Assembly: GCF_905404315.1 (NCBI RefSeq)
Contig: NC_066266.1
Span: 6,889,501-6,953,500 of the forward strand
Direction: 5' to 3'
Length of the DNA: 64,000 nt
From: Leptidea sinapis
Taxonomy: Eukaryota > Arthropoda > Insecta > Lepidoptera > Pieridae
Shown here piece after piece: positions 34,801 to 46,500 of the stretch (positions are counted from its first letter, which is position 1; the number at the start of each line of letters is the position of its first letter). The position numbers were made by a program, and so were the translations under genes. The notes beneath the pieces are model-generated. The model was not told where the DNA came from and did not search any database. It worked only from the letters and a program-made list of their open reading frames with translations.

Positions 34801-37800
34801 TTAGTGGCCTGGGGCTAAGGTGCTACCTCGGGGCGTAAAAACAATAGGGGAGTCCCAAAGCCAAGGGTCGACACCCTTAAGAGGCGACTAAAGGCTTTTA
34901 AGTGGGAGAGTCAGAGAGTGAGAGAGCTGCCGTCTTATGACGTCAGTACAAGCGGGCCAGACTCGTCCGGGTTAATTACCACACTCGCACAGAATACCGG
35001 CGTGAAGTAGCGGCCTAGTGCCGCTATGTTTCGCATAGGTTAGTGTCGAGGACCGAATACCAGAATATCACAGCGGTGCTTAAAGAGATCTTTCCCCAGG
35101 AGGATACCGGCTCTACCAGAGTCGGAGAATCCTTCCTCTAGCGTTCAAGCTGCTCTATTTTATTCTAGGGAGGGCACAGAACCGCGCATGTTTGAGGATA
35201 AACGATGCAGTAACATCATGGAATCCCACTCCACGCTTAATGTGGACTTTTGCAACATCAGGGGAATTCATTCAAATTAAAACGCCGTCCACCACCACCT
35301 TGAGACGGTGCAGCCAGCCTTGTGTTTCTTACGGAGACGTAGATATCTATAGCTATCGCCGGCTCGGCAATTTTGAGGGTAGGGACCTGTCTACCCTCTG
35401 GCTTCGTGTACATTTTGCGGACCGCGTCCGCATCTATCCTATCATCGTAGTCTTGGGTGATTTCAACGGGCACAATGCCGAATGGCTTGGGTACCGATCG
35501 GTGGCATATCACAGCCCTGGTTCGATGCGTCAGTTAAAGCACCATCTGACTGCAAAAAACAATCGTAGTAGGGACTACGCAGTACTCCGCAGCCGTTTGT
35601 AATGCGACATGCGATGAGATGGGCGAATAAATTTCAGGGACGTAATAAAAATTTCATTTTAATAATGGAAAGTAAACTTACTTGGATGGCAATGGATTAA
35701 TAAATTGTTCTACAAAATCCCTCTTCACCTCCATTAGTATATGAAATTCGGATGTGTTTTGAGACCAGTCGGCAAAATGAGCCAGCTTCTGTAAAATTTA
35801 TTATTATTATCCCTGGTTCATTGAATACGAAAGGCTTAATTACCCAACCCTCGTTATTTTTATTAAATATGCGATGCTCTCTGTCTGAAATATTATTTTA
35901 ATCTTTAACTTGAATGAGGGTTTCACAGTTCTTCAAGAAACAAAATAAAAGATATTTATTTGCTTATTTATATAGATCCTAAAAACTAATAAAGCACTCA
36001 ATACTTTTCCGCTTCCACTAAATAACTAACTACTACTAAATAACAGTTCCTAACTACTAAAATAACAGTTACAAATACAAACTTAGCTAATTGGTTTTAA
36101 TTTAGTTGTTGGAGAAAACCAGTGGCGCATTTACACTTTTGATATGAAAAGGTTATTAAATTTTTGCCAATATATTTTTTACCAGTGAAATTACAATTGT
36201 TTTGTTGTAATTTATACTTACTCTGGTATCATCATTACATACATCGGATTTTTCCCGTTTTAGTACGATTGTGAAGTAAGTGGTCATTTACAGACTATTC
36301 GAACAACTCACGATTTAGTGTTTATTCAAGAAATAGTTTTTTTTCTATATTTCTGTACTAATAAAACTTCAATAATGTACTATTTATAAGCTGGATTAAG
36401 ACATGCCTTGCACATGTACTATTTTTTTTTTATGGAATAGGAGGACAAACGAGCGTACGGGTCACCTGGTGTTAAGTGATCACCGCCGCCCACATTCTCT
36501 TGCAACACCAGAGGAATCACAAGAGCGTTGCCGGCCTTAAGGAAGGTGTACGCGCTGTTTTTGAAGGTACCCATGTCGTATTGTCCTGGAAACACCGCAC
36601 AAGGAAGCTCATTCCATAGCTTTGTAGTACGAGGGAGAAAGCTCCTTTAAAACCGCACTGTGGAGGACCGCCACACATCCAGATGGTGGGGATGAAATCC
36701 TAACTTGTGGCGTGTCGTGCGAAGGTGGAATTCGGCGGCAGGAATCAGGTAAAACAGCTCTTCGGAACACTCCCCGTGATAAATGCGGTAGAAGACACAC
36801 AATGAAGCGACGTCTCTACGCAACGCCAAGAGATCCAGCCGTTCACAGAGCACTGAGTCCCCGACAATTCGAGCTGCTCTACGTTGCACGCGGTCAAATG
36901 GATCGAGCAGATATTGGGGTGCGCCAGACCAAAGATGACAGCAATACTCCATGTGTGGCCGGACCTGCGCTTTGTAGAGCGCTAGAATGTGGGCCGGTTT
37001 GAAGTATTGCCGTGCTCTATTGATGACGCCCAGCTTCTTCGAAGCCAATTTGGCTTTGCCCTCCAGATGGCCACGGAATTGGCAATCGCTCGAGATTTCG
37101 AGACCCAGTATTCCGATACTAGGCGCGGCTTTAAGAGAAGTTCTAGAAGAGCGGTGATACGACAAATGGGGTTTTTTTAGTTGTAAACGCGCAAACTTGA
37201 GTCTTCTGGGGGTAAAATTGGACAAGGTTAAATTTACCCCATTCCGCGACCTTCTCGAGAGAGGACTCGATAGAAGACACAAGCAAATACTACTACTATA
37301 ATCTTACACAAAATAATGTTATTTCGATAAACGTCAGTATTCGTAATTATGGCCTAAAAAAATATCTCGTCAAATTGGTAGTAAGGCTCTTGTATTTCTT
37401 CTAACCCGGACACGAGTCTACCAATAAGGACGAGAAACGTGTTAATCTTAAAAGTTTGACTGGCATTCATTCGAATGACGAAGATCATCAAGTATGTCAT
37501 CGAATCCCTTTATTTTTTTTTAATGACAATAAGGGACGAGACGAGCAGGAGGTTCAGCTGATTGTAATTGATGCACCCTGCTTATTACAATGCAGTGCCG
37601 TTCAGGATTCTTGAAATACCCAAAAATTCTAAGCAGCGCTACAACACTTGAGACATTTAATATATTAAGTCTCATTTGCCCAGTAATTTCACTAGCTACG
37701 GTGCCCTTCAGATCGAAACACAGTAATGTATCCATTATCCATAACGTTGTGGTATTCATAATCTAGCCGGCATCCTGTGCAAGGGCTCCTTTGCACACAG

Positions 37801-40472
37801 GTAAAAGTGAGTGGTGAGTGCTACCAGTCTTGGCTCAATGGGGTGTTATCTAAAAGAGTTTCCCGAGAAGTTACGCAAATGGATCACAAGGTTTTAGGCT
37901 GATCGGAGCACCATGGTTGTTATCGACGGAGCATGCTCAGAAGAGCCGTTAGGGTTGATACGGCGCCTATTTCTGCCGTGAAGCAGTGATGTGTAACCAT
38001 TATTGTGTTGCAGTTAGAAGGGTTCTTTAACTAGTGAAATTACTGGGCAAACGAGACTTAACATCTTATGTGTCAAGCAGACGAGCGCAACTGTAGTGCC
38101 GCTCAGAATTTTTGGATTTTTCAAGAATCCTGAGCGGCACTGCATTGTGATGGGCAGGGCGTATCAATTACTATCAGCTGAACGTCCTGCTCGTCTCGTC
38201 CCTTATCGTCATAAAAAAACTCCTGTTTTCGGCAAAAGGTTATCACTTAACTTAAAAAAGTTTCCAGTAGAGCTCCAACCCGAAGAATATTCGTGTCATA
38301 TTCAGAACCTGGAGTTTACATGAACTTGAGTAAATAGTCACTATATTCAAAACTTACCTCAAAAAAATTATCAAAATCCTGATCACTAATGACGTCATCC
38401 CGGTCGTGATCAAGAAGCTCTGTAAAGAAGAGCGTCATCTTCTCAGTCTGTACTGAGCTCAGCTGGGCTAACGGCTGCTCTTCATCTAAATCAAGGCACT
38501 CTAAGTCTTCGGAACATCGGTTTACCCACGTGGCTGTTGGATAAGAAAAATAATATTATTGCTGTATGGAAATACCTTCAGCTTATTCAAATCTTTTTAA
38601 AATAATAACAAGTAAAAAATAACTGACACACAGAAAAAGTTCTACAAAATCCAATAGTACACGCCTCATAAGTTAGGATTTCATCCCCACCATCTGGATG
38701 TGTGGCGGTCCTCGACAGTGCGGTTTTCGGGAAGCTTTCTTCCACGTACTACAAAGCTGTGGAATGAGCTTGTTTCCGGGACGATACGAAATGGGTTCCA
38801 TCAAAAAAGCGCGTACACCTTCCGAAAAGGCCGGCAACGCTGTTGTGATTCCTCTGGTGTTGCAAGGGAATGTAGGCGGCGGTGAACACTTAACACCAGG
38901 TGACCCGTACGCTCGTTTGTTCTCCTATTCCATAAAAAAAGTTCATTCTTCACAATAAGTATAATTGATTATTTGTAAAAGTGAACACAATGCGCAGATG
39001 TATTCGTTCTCATGTGACAAAGATCTTGTATTAAAATTAAACCTTGTTAAAAAATGGACGCAAGCAGAGGTTGCCATGATTTCAAAAAACTTTTCATTAA
39101 AAATACACGTACCTGCAGAATCGATCTTGTACTATAATTTGATAAATATACTAGCTGACCCAGCAAACGTTGTATTGCCGATATTAAAATCGCGATACAA
39201 AAGTAACTGTTGATCGTAGATGGGTGAAAATTTGAAGTTGTATGTATTTTTTTTAATGCTGACTCATAATCAAACAAATTTAAAAAAAATGTCAAAAAAA
39301 TTAAAGAATAAATTCGTGTGGACCACCCTTAACATTTAGGGGGATGAAAACTAGATGTTGTCCGATTCTCAGACCTACCCAATATGCGCTCAAAATTTCA
39401 TGAGAATCGGTCAAGCCATTTCGGAGGAGTTCAATGTTTAACACCATGACACGAGAATTTTATATATTAGATTTTTAGGACGGCGATCGTACACGCAATT
39501 TCCGTTTTTGTTCGGTTAGTTGAGTCACCGATTCAATATCTTGGCCATTTAGACACGATATTCCAACTGAATGTTGTTTCCTTTCTCAAAGCAAGCCAAT
39601 TTTATTTCATAAGTTAAGTAAAACTCAATTCCAAAGTTGGCACGCAAAATAGAAGTAAAGATAAAGATTGTATGGAAAAACATCCAACTTGTTTTCAGGG
39701 TCTGAATTCGCTAACAGCAATTAGTTATCAGACAGACTCAAAAATAATTAACTATATATTGTTGTTAATTTTAAAATAATATATTACACTAGCTGACCCA
39801 GCAAACGTTGTATTGCCGATATTAAAATCGCGATACAAAAGCAACTGCTTATCGTAGATGGGTGAAAATTTTAAGTTGTATGTATTTTTTAATGCTGACT
39901 CACAATCAAACAAATTTAAAAAAAAATGTTAAAAAAAAACAAAATACGTGTGGACCACCCTTAACATTTAGGGGGATGAAAAATAGATGTTGTCCGATTC
40001 TCAGACCTAACCAATATGCACTCAAAATTTAATGAGAATCGGTCAAGTCGTTTTGGAGGAGTTCAAAGTTTAACACCATAATTCGAGAATTTTATATATT
40101 AGATTATTTGCTACGAGCTTTGCCATGTCATTACCACACTTATGAATGAACTAAAAATTAACGATAGTTGTTTAATTTCAAGTGTTAGATTGATATGCTT
40201 AAGGGAGAAACTATCTTAGGAACCATTAAGAGTGTTTTTTGTAAAAACAATTTTGTCATAGTAATTTACCGACTTTAAAAAGGAGGAGGTATGTTTTTTT
40301 ATATCCTGCTAAGAAAATTGAAAATTTTCGAATATTCGTAAGGTTATTGGTTTTACCCCGTTTTTATACAATCGATTTCCATCAGATGTCAATATTTTAA
40401 GGTCCTAGGAAGCTTCCCTGACTATTACCGGCATGTGGTTCGTACGTCTGTATGTATGTATGTGTGTATGTA

Positions 40473-40505
<33 letters not shown>

Positions 40506-43500
40506 TATATGGATATGGATGTGTGTAAACCTCTTATAGCTTTTGAACAGCTTGACCAGCTCATTTCATCGCGGTTGGCGCCCTTCGAAAAGGCTGGACC
40601 AAACTTAGAATTGAATACAATTTGGAAGGATTCCGACCGGTTAAAAAAAAAAAAAGTTTTAAAAACACTACCAAATTTTTTTTTCTTGTGTTTTTTTTGG
40701 AATAATGTTTAAACTTCAGCAACATCTTCATCTTCTGATATTTTATTTTATCAATCTTTGACAGTATCTACCAGTCAACAGAAATTTAGGTTAAAATTCT
40801 TGGGAACATTCACAATAAATCTCGGTTCATTTCGATGTTGAAAGAAAAGTTTACTGCTTAAGATATATTAATAAAACAAGCTAATAATGATGCTAATGTA
40901 ATGTTAATCGATACGGCAATAGAGCAATTCAATTTAACAAAACTACTATTGTTGTAGGTGAAGATGTAAACTTACTAGTGCTACTCAGTAGAACTCGGGA
41001 AGCCACATTAAAAAAAAACGCGATGAGTAAACTAACTTTTTTTTTTATGATAATAAGAGACGAGACGAGCAGGACGTTCAGCTGATCGTTATTGAAACGC
41101 CCTGCCCATTACAATGCAGTGCCGCGCAGGATTCTTTAAAAATTCAAACATTCTGAGCGGCACTACAATTGCGCTCGTCACCTTGAGACATAAGATTTTC
41201 AGTCTCAATTGCCCAGTAATTTCACAAGCTACGGCGCCCTTCTGACCAAAACACAGTAATGCTTACACATTACTGCTTCACGGCAGAAATAGGCGCCGTT
41301 GTGGTACCCATAATCTAGCCGGTATCCTGTGCAATGGAGCCTCCCACTGGTGGTGGCGGCGTGGCAACGTGTGCAATATTATGACGATTACAGCTCTTTC
41401 AACTTTTTTAATCATCCAAAAATCGGTGTCTCTTATATTATTACGGTTATAATAGTGTAATGGACGATCCTACCAATTTTCAGCCTAATGGGAATTTGTG
41501 TAACCTTGGATGTAGATATAAATATAATAATAAGCTGACCAGACTACTTTTTCCACTCGCAATTTGTGTGTCGTGTTGTGTTAATGTAAGTAGTTAACCA
41601 CTATTTTGAGCAATGCACCTCAAAAGTTCAACTTCAATTTTTTTCGACGATTTCAAAGCTGTTGCAGTCTGTATAGAGGTATAAGTGATCTAAGGTATAA
41701 TTAATATTTAACGCACTACAGAAGTACAACGAATATTTTAATTAAATTTTTATGCAATACTGTGAACTTCTAACTTTGTTGGATTTCATATATAAGCTAC
41801 TCTGTTGAAAGCGTTCGTGCTATGGCGTTCAATTTGACGTGCGTACGTTATACTCGATCAATATACAGCTCAACGTAGCCTTCCTTTTTTGAATTCAAAT
41901 ATTCCTTTATTCGCCAGTACGTTTCAGCTCCAATAGAATTCCAAAAGGAACGCCTACATTTGCAGTGCAGCTGAAATATTAATAGTATGAGCGACACGAT
42001 ATTTTGTTTATTTTATGACATTCACATGGCTATATGTTACGTCGCATTGTGTCAAGCGAATTTTGAAAAAACTGTCAGTGTACTGTGTAATATTTTTACA
42101 TGAATTAATTGTTTCATCTAGTTTTGTTACACAAATTATCATTAATTGTACACATCTGCACCGAAAACATTAATTATCTGTGGCATCGTGAACAGCGAGA
42201 GCTTAACATTAACTGTCAAGTTGTCAAAATGACCTTAGACTATGTACCTATTAGTTACCTATTTAACATAATATAATTTAATTAGCAAAATTAGAAATTT
42301 GATCAGAAGTTATGGTACTAGCCAGTTTTTATTTTAATTGTCAAATGGTTTGATATAAAAATTAGTTAAAGTCAGGGGTGGTGGAAATATTTCTGATAAA
42401 ACTAAATTCATATCATTCAGAAAACGCTTCGACATAATCATGTCAAACAATCGTTTGTTGTTACGTAGGCGATTCACTCGATTATATGAAACGTGCAGTC
42501 ATCGATAGATTGACAGATGACGGCTATTATCCTATAAAAAACGGATAAAGCCGAAATCCAGTACGTTTTAAACAACTGTTCACTTTCAGACGCAGTCGCC
42601 AATAGCCATCATGTAATTACTACTGTTTCAAACATATGTCAAATAAGTGCACGTTTCATACTAAACTAAACTGAATTTAATTTTTTACTCTTAGGCCGTT
42701 CCGCCGGTTATTACCTTGTATTTACATCCTCTTTGTGGCTTAGTATGTTATACTAATAATTTATCAATTATATTATTAAACTATAGAATATAATGCAGTT
42801 TTGTAGAATCAATCTACTAAATATTACTAATATAACGCATAAGAACCAATACAGTTCCTAGAAATTCTTGATGTAATTCTATTATTTTTCGATTTGCTAA
42901 AGAAACGCCTTACAGCTTATGTAATAAAAATACATTTAAATAAGTACTTTCTTCTTTTAAGTTGAACCAAACAAAATCTAAATATCTATTTAGATTCATG
43001 GACGAGCAAAAACAGAAGAGCTCCGCGCCGGGATATTACCAAGTGAAGCACTTTTATGCTAGTGTGTGTGCGGTTACGGGGGATACCAGTAACATAGTTT
43101 TCTCCATTATGTCCCCAATTAATTTACACTCCAATTTTTTAAATAATGATAGATTATTTTACACATTTTCACAATGCACGACAGCATTTTAAAAATATTT
43201 AATTGAGACGCAAACTAATCTGTCACAGACGATGGCAAATCTTATAATGGCGGCCGATCAGCTTGTATTAGTGTAAATGTGTGCGTGGGACTATGTATTT
43301 ACATGTTAACCGGCTTGTTTTGGTGCTTCACTGGTTTGTAAGGTAACACGGAGTCCTTAGTTTTTTAAACTCGTCCGTGGTAAGATATTGTAATTTAAAA
43401 TGGTACAACTTAAGACAGGTTTATTTTTTTAATATTAGCTTGCTTACTAATCGGAATTGTATATAGATATTACTTCTCAAAATATTAGGTATATCTGCAC

Positions 43501-46500
43501 TCCAACTAGATATCGCAGGCGAAGTCGCAAAATGCGGCAACGGATGACGTGCTACATGTTCTGTTAAACTTTGCTAATATTTGAAACTAAAATGTCGGGT
43601 TGCGTAGTAAATCTTTGAAAATATAATACTACAGGATATAAGAAAAACACTGGGATCACATATCATCAGTAAGTATTTTGTATTTTATTAATTTCAATGT
43701 TTTTACATGAAACGATGCGTATGTTACAAAATTTGAAAGTCACCATTGAGTGTCAAGATTCCACGCACACAAGCATCTAATAGTTGCCGTCAATGCCGTA
43801 ATAAAAAGCTATTGCTCTTATATAGTGCGGTATTTAGTTTTAGCGCAGCGGAGACCAATCGTTAATCTAAGGTCATAACCGAGTCAGTCAGGTCACCAGT
43901 GGGAGGCTCCTTTGCATAGGATGCGGGCTAGATTATGGGTACCACAACGGTGCCTATTTCTGCTGTGAAGCAGTAATGTGTAAACATTATGTTTCGGTCT
44001 GAGGGGGCGCCTAGCTAGTGAAATTACTGGGCAAATGAGACTTAACATCTTACGCCTCAAGGTGACGAGCGCAATTGTTTGGCTGCTCAGAATTTTTAGC
44101 TATTTCAAGAATCCTGAGTGGCTCTGCATTGTAATGGGCAGGGCGTGTCAAATACCAGTAGCTGAACGTGCTGCTCGTCTGGTCCCTAAGTTTCATTGAA
44201 AAAAATCTTAATTGTTATAATTTTAATTGAAATAAATATTCATTTTTAAATTGAGTCTGTATTATATAAAGTGGTTATTAACAACATTATTTCACGAATA
44301 AATTTCATGATTTATTCAATGGTTTGTTCATATTATTTTTAGTCACAATTTCTTTGGTTTTCTGTACGGCTCCGCTAGAAGCAATGTGTGAAGATTTAAT
44401 ATTACGTGTCTCCATATTCTTGAATTTATAAATACCGATCTCTTTTATATTCCTCGCTCTAGTTTCCCGTTTCATTTTCTCTTCAAGTATTTTCAAATCC
44501 TTTCTTACTTTCTTTTGTGGTTTACTTTTCATGTTTTCTTTTAACTTGGATGCTTTAGCCATTGATAGTGCTTAGTTATGAGCGAAATCGTGTATAGATA
44601 CCATTTATATTCATGAGCCAACGAGATCACAAGCGCAATATTATTTTAAAAAATGACATTCACATGTAAATATAATATTATCTCTGGTTTGAGAAGGAGT
44701 GATTAGCTCAACAATCATAGAATTGTGTCTATGCTTTTGCCATAGAATAGAGGATTTTTTTTATTTTGCCATACTATTATTATTGTTTACGGAGTTTAGT
44801 TAGAAATAAATTTATATAGTAATATCACTACATATTATGAAACTAAGTCCTCCGCCGCGTCTGTCTGTCTGTGTGTTCGCGATAAACTCAAAAAACTAAC
44901 TGCACCGATTTTCATGTTATTTTTGCCAATGGATAGCGTGGTTTTTGTACACATATTATTTGTATTCATTAACTATACTTGTTAGAGGTGTCAGAAAAAA
45001 AGAAGGTCTCTGGGAGCATGCAACGAAAATGCTGTCTAAGCCCTTTGATATATATCAAAATAATGCATGGTGGAGTTGCGTATCTTATCTAATACACAAA
45101 AGTCCGCGATGGCATATGTCTATCTATTGAGGATAACATACTACATACATCTTAATACGAGTATTTTAACAAATTGGCAATTATTAAGCGGTGATGTAAA
45201 AACTGTTTACACAAATACAATATTAATCTTTATCTTTTTAAAATAAGTTTAAGATATTTTACTCCTTTTTTTACCCCCGCACAATCTTGCCTAATACAAA
45301 CAAAGAACGGTAGTGAAACAAAGCTATGATTATTCATTTTTAACTAATTAAATTTGATTCTACATTTCCGATGGCTTTAGACTACATTATTCCCGAATAC
45401 TTACACCATATTTTGGAGTTTTTCTATTGACAGAGCAACGCGTGTCGGGTCAACTAGTATTATAATATAATTGACCAAAATTAAAAATTATTAAAATTAA
45501 TTCACAATTAACGGTGAAACTGGGTATCACAAGAAACAAAACAGGTGAATTGAATACTTCTTCTTTTGAAGACGATTGAAAAATAGAACTTAAAGTCGAA
45601 ATCAAATAAACTTTATTCAATAAACGCTAAAATAAAATTACTGAATCCACTATATATTCGGAAAAAGTAGAGTTCGTGAGAAGAACATACAAGAAACTCA
45701 ACGGCCACTCTTTTCAATCAAATAGACTATTTTACAATAGCTGTAATAAACAAAACAAATAAGTTTGCAAGGTGCTGCATCGAATATATGCATCGTTTTC
45801 TAAGTTAAAAGCGTTTTTAATATCAAATATATCTTAGAAGAAATAAAGAATAAACTGTTATAAATATAAAATATCCTATATCCGCCCATCATTCAAATGT
45901 CATCTTTGGCCACGCTGTCATGAAGTCCCGGGTCAACAGTAAAAACGCCTCAAATAGAGCTTGATAGGCCATACACTGCGAAGGTATTCCAACCATACAC
46001 AAAGGAACCTGTGTATGGTTGGAATGGAACCAACCTTTAGGAAAACGCAAACGCGGCCGTCCAAAGCAAACATGGCGGCGGACAGTCATTGACGAATGGA
46101 AAGAACTGGAGTGAAATCAAAAGAGATGCTCAGGACCGCTCGCGATGGTGATGCACTGTGAATGCCTTTTGCTCATGCTAGGGGTTACAGGAACTTAAAT
46201 GATAAAGGTATATTGGATGCATCAACTTTTAGAGTTTGAATTCATTGTTTGTGTCTCTCATTACGCAATTGTATATTAATACTTACTCCATACGTGTTCG
46301 CTCCATCCATGGTGTTTTGCATCCTCATCCCTACCGTGACAGATATCCTCCGGATGACCACTCGCTGATTCACCTTCAGGCAGGGTTCTCCAGCGCTTCA
46401 GGAGCTCTTTGGTCTTATCCTTCGTTTTGTCACATGCTTGCTTCCAGTTGGTAAAGTATTTCCGTGAGACTTTGGGACTTATCGAAGCTCTCGAGTCTTG

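Noticed and set aside
35192..35602. A host gene encoding 136 residues
   Set aside because: LGDFNGHNAEWLG and the leader show it is a LINE endonuclease fragment.
40450..40510. CRISPR-like or structured repeat
   Set aside because: Simple (TATG)n/(TG)n microsatellite; CRISPR arrays are not expected in an animal genome and no spacer pattern exists.
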